This document shows positions 24,843 through 34,719 of a stretch of 64,000 nucleotides of DNA, in pieces; position 1 is the stretch's first letter; every line of letters starts with the position of its first letter. The position numbers were made by a program, and so were the translations under genes. Under the pieces are notes generated by a model that saw only the letters and a program-made list of their open reading frames with translations, did no database searches and was not told the origin of the DNA. This stretch comes from Sphingomonas sp. NBWT7 (GTDB lineage Bacteria > Pseudomonadota > Alphaproteobacteria > Sphingomonadales > Sphingomonadaceae): the NCBI RefSeq assembly GCF_014217605.1, contig NZ_CP043639.1, positions 1,697,501-1,761,500 on the forward strand, written 5' to 3'.

Positions 24843-25925
24843 ATGCGTATCTCCCCGTCCCTGTCCCGGCCCCGTGGCGTTCGGCCGTCCCGTTCCAAGG
24901 CGGCCCGCCCGCTCGTCGCCCTGCTGATCGCCGCGGTCGCGCTGCCGATGGCGGGATGCGCGCGCAATCGCGCCGGCAAGGGCGATCTGCCCTATGTCGC
25001 GCGTGACGTCGGCACGCTGTACAGCGCCGCGCGCGAGAAGCTCGACCAGCGCCAGTACAAGGTCGCCGCGGCGCTGTTCGATGAGGTCGAGCGCCAGCAT
25101 CCCTATTCGGTGTGGGCGCGCCGCGCGCAGTTGATGGGCGCGTTCAGCAACTATCTCGCGAAAAGCTACACCGAGGCGATCCAGGGCGCGCAGCGTTTTC
25201 TCTCGGTCCACCCCGGCAACCGCGATGCGCCCTATGCCTATTATCTCATCGCGATGAGCTATTACGAGCAGATCAGCGACGTGACGCGCGATCAGAAGAT
25301 CTCGGTCCAGGCGCAGGACGCGCTGGGCGAACTCACCCGCCGTTATCCCAACACGCGCTACGCCGCCGACGCGCGGCTTAAGATCGATCTCGTGCGCGAT
25401 CACCTCGCGGGCAAGGAGATGGAGGTCGGCCGTTTCTACGAGCGCCGCGGCCAGTGGCTCGCCGCGACGATGCGCTTCCGCAAGGTCGTCGACGATTATC
25501 AGACGACCACGCACACCCCCGAGGCGCTGATGCGGCTGACCGAGACGTATCTGGCGCTCGGCGTGCGCGAGGAGGCGCGGCGCAGCGCAGCGGTGCTTGG
25601 CGCCAACTATCCCGAGACCGACTGGTACAAGCGCGCCTTCGATCTGCTCGGCGAGAACCCCGTCATGCCGGTCAAGCCGCTCGCACCGGGCGAGCAGGTC
25701 GTCCCGCAGCTCACCGTCCCCGCTCCCGCCGCGCCGCCGCGGACCGAGGTGGAAGTGTTGCCGATCGAAGACGCGCCGACGCCGCGCGCCGAGGCCCCGG
25801 GCGCGCCGACCCCGGCGACCACCGCCGGCGGCGCCGGCGCGACGCCCGGCGGCAATGCGCCGAGCAACGCAACGCCGACCGGCGTCCAGCCCGGCACGCC
25901 CCCGGCACCGCCGCAGGATCAGTGA
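24843..25925 (+). CDS. bamD: Outer-membrane assembly lipoprotein BamD
   Basis: 360 residues. A long N-terminus precedes the signal segment and lipobox (LPMAGC, Cys39). Tetratricopeptide-type repeats follow (about 55-270), including RQYKVAAALFDEVERQHPYS and RYAADARLKIDLVRDHLAGKEM. The last 90 residues are a Pro/Ala/Thr-rich tail absent from typical BamD of 245-280 residues. BamD supports BamA in outer-membrane beta-barrel insertion from the periplasmic face. It precedes recN, a pairing common in alphaproteobacteria. Confidence 0.92.
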   Translation: MRISPSLSRPRGVRPSRSKAARPLVALLIAAVALPMAGCARNRAGKGDLPYVARDVGTLYSAAREKLDQRQYKVAAALFDEVERQHPYSVWARRAQLMGAFSNYLAKSYTEAIQGAQRFLSVHPGNRDAPYAYYLIAMSYYEQISDVTRDQKISVQAQDALGELTRRYPNTRYAADARLKIDLVRDHLAGKEMEVGRFYERRGQWLAATMRFRKVVDDYQTTTHTPEALMRLTETYLALGVREEARRSAAVLGANYPETDWYKRAFDLLGENPVMPVKPLAPGEQVVPQLTVPAPAAPPRTEVEVLPIEDAPTPRAEAPGAPTPATTAGGAGATPGGNAPSNATPTGVQPGTPPAPPQDQ

Positions 25926-25959
25926 GGCACCGCCCGCGGCGCCGGGCGTTGAACCGCGC

Positions 25960-27615
25960 ATGCTGACCGCGCTTTCGATCCGGGACGTCGTGCTGATCGA
26001 GGCGCTCGACCTCGATTTCGGTCCCGGGCTCGGCGTGCTCACCGGTGAGACGGGCGCGGGCAAGTCGATCCTCCTCGACGCGTTGGGGCTCGCGCTCGGC
26101 GCGCGCGGCGACAGTGGGCTGGTGCGCCACGGCGCCGCGCAGGCGAGCGTCACCGCCACCTTCGATCCCCCCGCCGATATCGCCGGTCTGCTCGACGACA
26201 ACGGGATCGAGGCGGAGCCGGGCGAGCCGCTGATCGTGCGCCGCGTCGTCAAGGCGGACGGCGGCAGCCGCGGGTTCCTCAACAACCAGCCGGCGTCCGC
26301 TGCGCTGCTGCGCGAGCTCGGCACGCGCCTGGTCGAGATCCATGGCCAGCATCACGATCGCGGCCTGCTCAACCCGCGCGGCCACCGCGCGCTGCTCGAC
26401 ACGTTCGGGCGGCTCGACACCGCCGGGGTATCCGACGCCTGGCGCGCATGGCGCACCGCCGACGACGCGCTCCTCGCCGCGCGCGCCGAGATCGAGACCG
26501 CGGCGCGCGATCGCGAGTGGCTCGACCATGCCGTCGCCGAGCTCGACGCGCTCGCCCCCGAGGCCGGCGAGGAAGAGGTTCTCGCCGAGCGCCGGCGCAT
26601 CATGCAGCGCTCGGAGAAGATCACCGAGGATTTGAACGCGCTAGTCGATGCGCTAGAAGGATCGGACGGTGCGCTCGCCAGCATGCGTCAGGCCGCGCGC
26701 ATCCTCGATCGCATCGCACCCGATCACCCGGCGCTGGCCGAAGCCTTGGCGGCGCTCGACCGCGCGGTGATCGAGACGAGCAATGCCGGCGAGCAGGTCA
26801 CCGAGGCGAGCCGCGCGCTCGCCTATGATCCGCGCGCGCTGGAGGACGACGAGGCGCGGCTGTTCGAGCTACGCGCCGCCGCGCGCAAGCACCGCCTCCA
26901 GCCCGACGATCTTGCCGCGCTCGCCGACGAGCTGCGCGGCCGCCGCGACCGGCTCGAGGCGGGCGAGGAAGGCATCGCCGCGCTCGAGCAGCGCGCGGCC
27001 AAGGCACGCGAGGCGTACGTCGCCGCCGCCAAGCGCCTGAGTGACGCGCGCCGCGCCGCCGCCGCCAGGCTCGACGCCGCGGTTGCGGGCGAACTGCCCC
27101 CGCTCAAGCTCGACGCGGCGCGCTTCCGTACCGGCGTCGCGCCGTTGCCGGAGGATCAGTGGAGCCCCTTCGGCCAGGATCGCGTCGAGTTCGAGATCGC
27201 GACCAATCCCGGCGCGCCCTTCGCGGCGCTGATCAAGATCGCCTCGGGCGGCGAACTGTCGCGCTTCATTCTCGCGCTCAAGGTCGCGCTGGCGGAGGAA
27301 GGCGGCGCGGCGACGATGATCTTCGACGAAATCGATCGCGGCGTCGGCGGCGCAGTCGCCTCCGCGATCGGCGAGCGCCTCGCGCGTCTCGCGACCGCCA
27401 CGCAGCTACTCGTAGTCACGCACTCCCCGCAGGTCGCGGCGCGTGGCGCGGCGCATCTGCTGATCGCCAAGCGCAACGACGGCGTGGTGACGCGCACCGG
27501 CGTGCGCCAGCTCGACGATGCGGAACGGCGCGAGGAGATCGCGCGCATGCTCTCGGGCGCGACGATCACTGACGAAGCCCGCGCGCAGGCCGACCGCCTG
27601 ATCGAGACGGCCTGA
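25960..27615 (+). CDS. recN: DNA repair protein RecN
   Basis: 551 residues of the SMC-like RecN family. It has an N-terminal ATPase half with Walker A GETGAGKSILLDALGLALGA (about 29-48) and a central Ala/Arg/Glu-rich coiled coil (about 155-375). The C-terminal half has the signature SGGELSRFILALKVAL and Walker B MIFDEIDRGVGG. It acts in recombinational double-strand-break repair. ATG 25960 is chosen because homologues start with this MLTALSIRDVVLIE core. It lies 34 bp after bamD. Confidence 0.93.
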   Translation: MLTALSIRDVVLIEALDLDFGPGLGVLTGETGAGKSILLDALGLALGARGDSGLVRHGAAQASVTATFDPPADIAGLLDDNGIEAEPGEPLIVRRVVKADGGSRGFLNNQPASAALLRELGTRLVEIHGQHHDRGLLNPRGHRALLDTFGRLDTAGVSDAWRAWRTADDALLAARAEIETAARDREWLDHAVAELDALAPEAGEEEVLAERRRIMQRSEKITEDLNALVDALEGSDGALASMRQAARILDRIAPDHPALAEALAALDRAVIETSNAGEQVTEASRALAYDPRALEDDEARLFELRAAARKHRLQPDDLAALADELRGRRDRLEAGEEGIAALEQRAAKAREAYVAAAKRLSDARRAAAARLDAAVAGELPPLKLDAARFRTGVAPLPEDQWSPFGQDRVEFEIATNPGAPFAALIKIASGGELSRFILALKVALAEEGGAATMIFDEIDRGVGGAVASAIGERLARLATATQLLVVTHSPQVAARGAAHLLIAKRNDGVVTRTGVRQLDDAERREEIARMLSGATITDEARAQADRLIETA

Positions 27616-27650
27616 TCCCCAGAGTCAGCGGGTCGCGATGCGCTGCCCGC

Positions 27651-28859
27651 TCACCCGAGTGCCGCGAGCTTCTCCTCGGCCTGCCGATCGAGCTCGGCGC
27701 GGCTCTTCTTCTCCGCCGCGGTCTTGAGCTGGCCGCACGCGGCATCGATGTCGCGCCCGCGCGGCGTACGCGTCGGCGCGGAGAAGCCGCCTTCGAAGAT
27801 GATGTTCGAGAAAGCGCGGATCCGCTCGGGCGTCGAGCACTCATACGGCGCGCCCGGCCACGGATTGAACGGGATCAGGTTCACCTTCGCCGGCAGCCGG
27901 TAATGCCGCAGCAGCCGCACCAGCTCGCGCGCGTCGTCATCCGAATCGTTCTTGTCCTTGAGCATCACGTACTCGAACGTGATGCGCCGGGCATTGTTTG
28001 CGCCGGGATAATCCGCGCACGCCTGCAGCAGCTCCTCGATCCCGTACTTGCGGTTGAGCGGCACGATCTCGTCGCGCACGTCCTTCGTCACCGCGTGGAG
28101 CGAGACGGCGAGATTGACGCCGATTTCCTGCCCCGCGCGTGCCATCATCGGCACCACGCCCGACGTCGACAGCGTGATCCGCCGCTTCGACAGCGCGAGC
28201 CCGTCGCCGTCCATCACCACCGAGAGCGCGTCGCGCACGTTGTCGAAATTGTACAGCGGCTCGCCCATGCCCATCATCACGATGTTGGTCAGCATGCGGC
28301 CTTCGGGCTGGCTCGGCCATTCGCCCAGCCCGTCGCGCGCCAGCATCACCTGCCCGACGATCTCGCCCGCGGTCAGGTTGCGCACCAGCCGCATCGTGCC
28401 CGTGTGGCAGAAGCGGCAGTTGAGCGTGCAGCCGACCTGGCTCGACACGCACAAGGTGCCGCGATCCGCGTCGGGGATGAACACCATCTCATAGTCCTGC
28501 CCGTCGTCCGACCGGAGCAGCCACTTGCGCGTCCCGTCGACGGAGACCTGCGCCTCGACCACCTGCGGTCGCCCGATCACGAACCGCTCGGCAAGCCACG
28601 GGTGCTGCGCCTTGGCGATGTCGGTCATCACCGAAAAATCGGTCGCGCCGCGATTGTAGATCCAATGCCAGATCTGCTTGGCGCGCAGCTTCGCCTGCTT
28701 GGGGTCGAGCCCACCGGCGGCCAGCGCCTCGCGCAGCTCGGCCTTGGAAAGGCCGACCAGATCGACGCGGCCATCCGCCCGCGGCGTCACGGCACGCGCG
28801 ACGGGCACGGGATCGATGTGCCCGGGGATGGGCATGGGCGCAGCCGACGGTGTTTGCAT
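27651..28859 (-). CDS. rlmN: Dual-specificity rRNA/tRNA adenine-C2 methyltransferase RlmN
   Basis: About 402 residues. It is a radical-SAM enzyme with the cluster motif [11 protein letters not shown] and RlmN-typical elements: [32 protein letters not shown], and ISL-type [14 protein letters not shown]. The C-terminal catalytic Cys lies in [10 protein letters not shown]. It methylates C2 of A2503 in 23S rRNA and A37 in some tRNAs. Start 28859 (MQTPSA) is used; further in-frame starts at 28868 and 28943 would add 3 or 28 residues. It is convergent with recN. Confidence 0.93.
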   Translation of the reverse strand: MQTPSAAPMPIPGHIDPVPVARAVTPRADGRVDLVGLSKAELREALAAGGLDPKQAKLRAKQIWHWIYNRGATDFSVMTDIAKAQHPWLAERFVIGRPQVVEAQVSVDGTRKWLLRSDDGQDYEMVFIPDADRGTLCVSSQVGCTLNCRFCHTGTMRLVRNLTAGEIVGQVMLARDGLGEWPSQPEGRMLTNIVMMGMGEPLYNFDNVRDALSVVMDGDGLALSKRRITLSTSGVVPMMARAGQEIGVNLAVSLHAVTKDVRDEIVPLNRKYGIEELLQACADYPGANNARRITFEYVMLKDKNDSDDDARELVRLLRHYRLPAKVNLIPFNPWPGAPYECSTPERIRAFSNIIFEGGFSAPTRTPRGRDIDAACGQLKTAAEKKSRAELDRQAEEKLAALG

Positions 28860-28914
28860 CGCGCGCATATAGCGCGAAACGCGGCGAACTTCCAGCGTCA
28901 CGGCCTGGCGGCGG

Positions 28915-29376
28915 TCAGCCGAGACACCCGAGCGTCGCCGCATCGATCGCGGTCGCCGCGCCGCCCAGCGCGTAGCTGTCGGCGAAGGCGCGCCCTGACG
29001 CGCTCACCGCCGACACGCTCATGCTGCGCCCCCCGCGCATTGCGGCGACGATCGCGCGATCGGTCGCGGCATCGGGCGCCCAGGCGGCGCGCGCGTTGCC
29101 CGGCAGCGTGAAGCGCCGCTCGCCGATCGCTAAAGTCGCCGGCGCCCCCGCGCTGCGCGCGCTCGACAGGCGGATGTAGATCGCTGGTCGCCCGTCGCGG
29201 CCGAAGTGTGCGGCGACGCTGGCGAACGGCCGCAAGCGCGCGCTGCCACCGGCACGCAGCGGTTTGCTGATCGCGTAGCAGCGCGCCGGATCGCCATCAC
29301 GAAACGCGCCCCACGCGTCGTACACGCCGATCGCCGTCCGCTCGCCAGCCAGCAGCAGCGCCACCGCCAGGATCAT
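28915..29376 (-). CDS. IalB-like (invasion-associated locus B) family protein
   Basis: About 153 residues. It has an N-terminal signal segment ([12 protein letters not shown]) followed by a small beta-rich domain. [37 protein letters not shown], and [18 protein letters not shown] follow the pattern of alphaproteobacterial IalB-like proteins, including the paired cysteines at Cys-Tyr and near the C-terminus. The start is uncertain: ATG 29376 is chosen, and the frame stays open upstream into the neighbouring phosphatase gene. Despite the family name, its role in this organism is probably a periplasmic house or stress function. Confidence 0.55.
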   Translation of the reverse strand: MILAVALLLAGERTAIGVYDAWGAFRDGDPARCYAISKPLRAGGSARLRPFASVAAHFGRDGRPAIYIRLSSARSAGAPATLAIGERRFTLPGNARAAWAPDAATDRAIVAAMRGGRSMSVSAVSASGRAFADSYALGGAATAIDAATLGCLG

Positions 29377-29393
29377 CGTCGTTCCCGCCGCGA

Positions 29394-30035
29394 TCAGGCC
29401 GGGGCGTAGCCGGTGCCGAGATGCACCACCTGCTCCACGCCGCGCTCGATCATCGTCACCGTGCCCTGCGGATGCCCCGGCAGCACCGGCGCCCCGCATG
29501 CGTCGAGCGGCGCCCCCGTCATCACCCCGCGCAGCACGCGGCTCGAGATGCCGTGCATGATCACCAGCCGGTCGCCCGGATCGTCCGCGGTATCGGCGAG
29601 CCAGCCCGACACGCGATCCGCGATCGCCTCATACCGCTCGCCGTCGGGCGCGGGTCGCAGCAGGCCCCGTTCGTCCACCACCGGCCCCACTTCGCCGATC
29701 ACGTTGGCGTAATAGCGCCCGCCCCAGCTGCCCATGCCGATCTCGATCAGCCGGTCGTCGTGCCGCGCATCGTGCCAGTCGAGCTCAAGATGCTCGGCCA
29801 CGATCGCCAGCGTCTGCAGCGCGCGCCCGGTCGACGACGCCCACATCGTCAGCGCCGGCTTCGCGCCCAACGTCTGCCGCAGCGCCCGCCCCATCTCCTC
29901 CGCTTGTGCGAACCCAGCGCGGGTAAGCGGGGTATGTGGCGCGTCGCCCTGCAACCGCCGCGCCGCGTTGAACACCGTCTCGCCGTGGCGCGCGATGAAA
30001 TCACGGCCACGCCGCGCTTGATGATCGATCGTCAT
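29394..30035 (-). CDS. Histidine phosphatase family protein
   Basis: 213 residues of the phosphoglycerate-mutase-like histidine phosphatase superfamily. The catalytic RHGET lies at about residues 16-20, with the second-half catalytic His in VIMHGISSRVLRG. SSTGRALQTLAI and LIEIGMGSWGG supply the Arg and Glu of the pocket. Possible substrates include sugar phosphates or phosphorylated cofactors; sequence does not decide. It lies 18 bp upstream of the IalB-like gene. Confidence 0.88.
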   Translation of the reverse strand: MTIDHQARRGRDFIARHGETVFNAARRLQGDAPHTPLTRAGFAQAEEMGRALRQTLGAKPALTMWASSTGRALQTLAIVAEHLELDWHDARHDDRLIEIGMGSWGGRYYANVIGEVGPVVDERGLLRPAPDGERYEAIADRVSGWLADTADDPGDRLVIMHGISSRVLRGVMTGAPLDACGAPVLPGHPQGTVTMIERGVEQVVHLGTGYAPA

Positions 30036-30261
30036 GCACGCGTTGTCGAGTGCGGCGGCAGCGAAAGCAACGGCTTTCGATCGTCACCCCGGCCATCTTC
30101 CCGCCCGCATCGGCTGGGCATCCACCGCCGCCGCTTCAACCCCCTGTGGCGCAGAAACCACGGAAATCCCTGTTTATCTGGGGTTCATGCAACGTGGCCG
30201 CGCTTCGACCATTGGCGCTTTCCCCGCCGCGTTTCGGCGGAGCATGTAGATGGAGTCATTC

Positions 30262-30912
30262 ATGCGTAACCTCATCCTGGCGACGCTCGCCGCCACCACC
30301 ATTCTCGCCGTCCCCGCCGCCGCGCAGGATGCCGGACCGTTCACCGGCCCGCGCGCCGGCGTGATCTTCGGCTATGACGCGCTGCGCCCGGGCGACACGC
30401 AGGATTCGCTGATCCGCGGCGATCAGGGCAGCGACGGTTTCCTCTACGGCGGCGATCTCGGCTACGATGTCGCGTTCAACGGCCTCGTTGTCGGTGTCGA
30501 GGGCGAGATCACCGGCTCGACCGGGCGCGTGACCAACGATCCGCGCGATCCCAACGACTTCGGCTTCGGCCGCGTCAAGGCCGGGCGCGATCTCTACATC
30601 GGCGGCCGCATCGGCTTCATCGCCACGCCGACGACGCTGATTTACGGCAAGGTGGGCTACACCAACGCGCGACTCGACCTGACGCGCGACGACACGCGCA
30701 CCGAGACGGGCCGCAACTTCAACCTCGACGGCTTCCGCGTCGGCGCGGGTGTCGAACAGTCGCTGACGCCGCGCACCTACGCGAAGCTCGAATATCGCTA
30801 CTCAAACTATGGCGATGCGCGGCTCAACTATCCGAACGGCGCCAGCACCGGCACCTTCGGCGTCGATACCGATCGTCACCAGGTCGCCGCGGGTGTCGGC
30901 TTCCGTTTCTGA
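30262..30912 (+). CDS. Outer-membrane beta-barrel protein (OmpA/opacity-like)
   Basis: About 216 residues. A Sec signal peptide (ILATLAATTILAVPAAAQ) precedes a small beta-barrel with alternating hydrophobic strands. Diagnostic segments are ARAGVIFGYDAL-type, GVEGEITGS, GGRIGFIATPTTLIYGKVGY and KLEYRYSNYGDA, ending VAAGVGFRF with the C-terminal Phe used in outer-membrane insertion. ATG 30262 is preferred, eight bases after GGAG; 30250 adds four residues. It is monocistronic with about 220 bp of upstream non-coding DNA. Confidence 0.88.
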   Translation: MRNLILATLAATTILAVPAAAQDAGPFTGPRAGVIFGYDALRPGDTQDSLIRGDQGSDGFLYGGDLGYDVAFNGLVVGVEGEITGSTGRVTNDPRDPNDFGFGRVKAGRDLYIGGRIGFIATPTTLIYGKVGYTNARLDLTRDDTRTETGRNFNLDGFRVGAGVEQSLTPRTYAKLEYRYSNYGDARLNYPNGASTGTFGVDTDRHQVAAGVGFRF

Positions 30913-31037
30913 TCGTTAACGAAACCGAACTATCCACCGAAAAAGAGGGGTCGGGGCGCTTGCTCCGGCCCTTCGCGTTTGGCTAGGAAACCGGGGAGTT
31001 GCCCCTGGTCGAATCCGGCGGGCCGGGGGACGTGAGA

Positions 31038-32156
31038 ATGAAGGCGACGATCGAACGCGCGACGCTCCTGAAGGGGCTGAGCCATGTGCAATCGGTGGTG
31101 GAGCGTCGCAACACCATTCCGATCCTGTCGAACGTCCTGCTCGAGGCGACGGCGGAGGGCACGCTGCGGCTAATGGCGACCGATCTCGATCTTCAAATCA
31201 ACGAGAACGTCGCCGCCGCGGTCGATCAGCCCGGCGCGACGACCGTTTCGGCGCACACGCTGTTCGACATCGCGCGCAAGCTCCCCGAGGGCGCGCAGGT
31301 CTCGCTCACCGCCGCCGACGGCCGCATGGCGATCGTCGCGGGCCGCGCGCGCTTCTCGCTCGGCACGCTGCCGCGCGACGACTTCCCGGTGATCGCCGAG
31401 GGCGAGCTGCCGACGCAGTTCGAGATGCCCGCCGAGGCGCTGAAGCAGATCATCGACAAGACGCGCTTTGCGATCTCGACCGAAGAAACGCGCTACTATC
31501 TCAACGGCATCTTCTTCCACGTCGCCGATGCCGACGGATCGCAGCCCGTACTGAAGGCCGCGGCGACCGATGGCCACCGCCTCGCGCGCGTCACGCTGCC
31601 CCGCCCCGAGGGTGCGGAAAACATGCCCGACGTCATCGTGCCGCGCAAATGCGTCGCCGAACTGCGCAAGCTTCTCGACGAGGTCGACGGCTCGGTCGGC
31701 GTATCGCTCAGCGGCACCAAGATCCGCTTCGATCTCGGCAAGGCGATCCTCACGTCGAAGCTGATCGACGGCACCTTCCCCGATTACAGCCGCGTCATCC
31801 CGACCGGCAACGACAAGATCCTGAAGCTCGACCCGTCCGCCTTCATGGAGGGCGTCGACCGCGTCTCGACAATCGCGACCGAGAAGACGCGCGCGGTCAA
31901 GATGGCGCTCGATCGCGACAAGATCACGCTGTCGGTGACGAGCCCCGAGAACGGCACCGCGGCAGAGGAAGTCCCCGGCGAATATGTCGCCGCGCCGTTC
32001 GAGATCGGCTTTAACAGCCGCTACCTGATGGACATCCTCGGCCAGATCGACGGCGACGTCGTCGAAGTTCACCTCGCCGATGCCGCCGCACCGACGCTTA
32101 TCCGCGAGAACGACAAGGCGCCTGCGCTATACGTCCTGATGCCGATGCGCGTCTGA
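31038..32156 (+). CDS. dnaN: DNA polymerase III beta sliding clamp
   Basis: 372 residues, the normal length for the beta clamp. Three clamp domains are recognisable: N-terminal MKATIERATLLKGLSHVQSV with NTIPILSNVLLEA, the middle domain FAISTEETRYYLNGIFFHV, and the C-terminal domain FNSRYLMDILG ending YVLMPMRV. It forms the processivity ring for replicative and repair polymerases. The ATG at 31038 follows GGGGGA. It is not next to dnaA or recF in this window. Confidence 0.95.
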   Translation: MKATIERATLLKGLSHVQSVVERRNTIPILSNVLLEATAEGTLRLMATDLDLQINENVAAAVDQPGATTVSAHTLFDIARKLPEGAQVSLTAADGRMAIVAGRARFSLGTLPRDDFPVIAEGELPTQFEMPAEALKQIIDKTRFAISTEETRYYLNGIFFHVADADGSQPVLKAAATDGHRLARVTLPRPEGAENMPDVIVPRKCVAELRKLLDEVDGSVGVSLSGTKIRFDLGKAILTSKLIDGTFPDYSRVIPTGNDKILKLDPSAFMEGVDRVSTIATEKTRAVKMALDRDKITLSVTSPENGTAAEEVPGEYVAAPFEIGFNSRYLMDILGQIDGDVVEVHLADAAAPTLIRENDKAPALYVLMPMRV

Positions 32157-32297
32157 TCCGTGGCCCCGGAGGCGCGTGCAGCTGCCGCTCGGTCACGCGC
32201 CGGTATTAGTTTCCGAAGTGATACTGCAACGTGAAGCTCTGAACGCCGTGCGGCGACGCACCTCCCGGCGCTTAGCCATCAACGTGAAATGGCAGCA

Positions 32298-32332
32298 GCG
32301 CCGATCGACCGAGCCTGCCGGTCGATCGGCGC
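32298..32332. terminator. Strong stem-loop between convergent dnaN and Cdc48-like genes
   Basis: GCGCCGATCGACCG and CGGTCGATCGGCGC form a perfect 14-bp stem with a 7-nt loop. It lies between two convergent stops and has no T run. It probably functions as a bidirectional transcription barrier or 3-prime-end stabiliser. Confidence 0.55.
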
Positions 32333-32340
32333 CACCTCCA

Positions 32341-34635
32341 TCAGTCGACGCCCTTGCTTCCCCGCGGAGTCAGTTGCCCCGGCGAGATAAAGCCGATCGG
32401 CTGGATCGCCGCGGCATCCTGTTTGAGCTTCGCCGCGATCTGTTGATAGTCGCGCTCCATCTCCGGCGTCACGCTCGCGCGAGACTCGTTCAGCGCCGCC
32501 AGGAAATGCGACTGGCGCACCTCGCGCGTGTCGAGTGATTCGCGCAGCGCGATCAGACCCGCGCGTCGCACCACGTCCTCCAGATCGGCACCGGTGAAGC
32601 GGTCGGTACGCTCAGCAATCGCGTCGAGATCGACGTCGTCGGCAAGTGGCATCTTCTGCGTCTGGATCGCCAATATTCGTCGCCGCCCCTGTGCCGTCGG
32701 CACCGATACGTAGATCAGCTCGTCGAACCGCCCCGGGCGCAGCAGCGCCGGATCGATCAGGTTGGGGCGATTGGTCGCGCCGATCACCACCACCGACTGC
32801 AATTCCTCCAGTCCGTCCATCTCGGCGAGGATCGTGTTGACGATCCGCTCTGTCACCTGCGGCTCGCCCATTCCGCCGCCGCGCGCCGGCACTAGGCTGT
32901 CGAGTTCGTCGATGAAGATCACCGTCGGCGCCACCTGCCGTGCGCGGGCGAAAAGCTTGGCGATCTGCTGCTCGCTCTCGCCATACCACTTGCTCAAGAG
33001 GTCGCTCGACTTGGTGGCGATGAAATTCGCCTCCGCCTCGCGCGCCACCGCCTTGGCGAGCAACGTCTTGCCCGTTCCCGGCGGCCCGTAGAGCAGGAAC
33101 CCCTTCGCCGGGCGGATGCCCAGCCGCCGGAACGCGTCCGGATCCTTCAGCGGCAGCTCGACGCCTTCCTTCAACCGCATCTGCGCGTCGTCGAGCCCCC
33201 CGACATCGTCCCAGCGAACCGTCGGCGCCTGCACCATCACCTCGCGCATCGCGCTCGGCTGCACGCGCTTCAGCGCCTCCATGAAGTCCTCGCGCGTCAC
33301 CGCCAGCGTATCGAGCACCTCGGGCGGAATGGTGCGTTCCTCCAGGTTGAGCCGCGGCATGATCCGCCGCACCGCCTCGATCGCCGCCTCACGCGTCAGC
33401 GCGGCGAGATCGGCACCCACGAAGCCGAAGGTGGTCCGCGCCAGCTCGTCGAGGTCGACGCGGTCGCCCAGCGGCATGCCGCGCGTGTGGATGCCCATGA
33501 TCTCGCGGCGCCCGCGCTCGTCGGGCACGCCGACCACGATCTCGCGGTCGAAGCGTCCCGGCCGACGCAGCGCCTCGTCGATCGCTTCGGGCCGGTTGGT
33601 CGCCGCAATGACAACCAGATTGGCGCGCGCTTCCAGCCCGTCCATCAGCGTGAGCAGCTGCGCGACGAGGCGCTTCTCAGCTTCGCCCGATACCTGGCCC
33701 CGCTTCGGCGCGATCGAATCGATCTCGTCGATGAACACGATCGACGGCGCGTTCTTCGCCGCTTCCTCGAACACCTGCCGCAGCCGCCCCTCGCTCTCGC
33801 CATAGGCGGAGCCCATGATCTCGGGGCCGTTGATCAGGAAGAACTGCGCATCGCTCTCGTTGGCGACGGCGCGCGCCAGTCGCGTCTTGCCGGTGCCGGG
33901 CGGGCCATGGAGCAGCACGCCCTTGGGCGGATCGACGCCCAACCGCTGGAACAGCTCGGGATAGCGCAACGGCAGCTCGACCATCTCGCGCAGCTGGTCG
34001 ATCGTGCCCGCCATCCCGCCGATATCGTCGTAGGTAACGTCGGCACGCCGCGCGTCGTTCGGCTCCTCATATTCAGGCCGCAGCTCGATCTCGGTATTCT
34101 CGTCGATATGGACGATGCCCTTGGGCGCCGCGGACACCACGACGAGGCGGATCTCCTGCAACGCATAGGCCGGCGCGTTGACATATTGCGCCATCCCCGG
34201 CGGCATGTTCGCGACGCGCTGGTGCCCCGCCGTCGCGATCACGTCGCCCTGGCACAGCGGCCGCCCGATGAACGTCCGCTTCAGCGCCACGGTCGATCCC
34301 TGCAGCCGCAGGTTCTGCGCCGCGGGAGCGAATACGACGCGCGTCGCCGGCTTCGATTCGGCACGCCGGACCTCGACGAAGTCGCCCGAACCGACGCCAG
34401 CATTGGCGCGCTGCAAGCCATCGATACGGACGAGCGCCAGCCCCTCGTCCTCCTGGTACGGGCCGACCGCGCGCGCCGGCGTCGCCTTCTTGCCGACGAT
34501 CTCGATCACGTCGCCATCGCTCAGCCCCATCGACGCCATGAACGCCCGCGGCAGATGCGCAATCCCCCGCCCGCTATCCTCCGGCCGCGCATTGGCGACT
34601 TGGAGCTTATGGGTGGTGGTGTCGGCATCGGCCAT
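32341..34635 (-). CDS. Cdc48/VAT-type AAA+ ATPase
   Basis: About 764 residues with the full Cdc48 (VAT/p97) layout. The N-terminal double-psi barrel substrate-binding domain comes first (about 9-190). The D1 ATPase has GPPGTGKT at about 244-251 and IVFIDEIDS near 300, and D2 has GPPGTGKT at about 517-524 and [10 protein letters not shown]. Sensor and arginine-finger regions ([37 protein letters not shown]) are intact, so both rings look active. The C-terminus ends PRGSKGVD and lacks the HbYX proteasome-docking tail. The family is archaeal/eukaryotic in character and unfolds ubiquitin-like-tagged or damaged proteins; the bacterial partner is unknown. Confidence 0.92.
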   Translation of the reverse strand: MADADTTTHKLQVANARPEDSGRGIAHLPRAFMASMGLSDGDVIEIVGKKATPARAVGPYQEDEGLALVRIDGLQRANAGVGSGDFVEVRRAESKPATRVVFAPAAQNLRLQGSTVALKRTFIGRPLCQGDVIATAGHQRVANMPPGMAQYVNAPAYALQEIRLVVVSAAPKGIVHIDENTEIELRPEYEEPNDARRADVTYDDIGGMAGTIDQLREMVELPLRYPELFQRLGVDPPKGVLLHGPPGTGKTRLARAVANESDAQFFLINGPEIMGSAYGESEGRLRQVFEEAAKNAPSIVFIDEIDSIAPKRGQVSGEAEKRLVAQLLTLMDGLEARANLVVIAATNRPEAIDEALRRPGRFDREIVVGVPDERGRREIMGIHTRGMPLGDRVDLDELARTTFGFVGADLAALTREAAIEAVRRIMPRLNLEERTIPPEVLDTLAVTREDFMEALKRVQPSAMREVMVQAPTVRWDDVGGLDDAQMRLKEGVELPLKDPDAFRRLGIRPAKGFLLYGPPGTGKTLLAKAVAREAEANFIATKSSDLLSKWYGESEQQIAKLFARARQVAPTVIFIDELDSLVPARGGGMGEPQVTERIVNTILAEMDGLEELQSVVVIGATNRPNLIDPALLRPGRFDELIYVSVPTAQGRRRILAIQTQKMPLADDVDLDAIAERTDRFTGADLEDVVRRAGLIALRESLDTREVRQSHFLAALNESRASVTPEMERDYQQIAAKLKQDAAAIQPIGFISPGQLTPRGSKGVD

Positions 34636-34719
34636 AAACATTCCCCTCGCATCAACGAATGTGAAGCGCCTCAGATAGGGGCGTTGTTCCTCGTTGCTAT
34701 GGCCGTGGTCGGGTTACGG

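Noticed and set aside
30913..31037. GC-rich imperfect hairpin after the beta-barrel gene
   Set aside because: The stem is interrupted and lacks a T tract, so it is not listed as a terminator.
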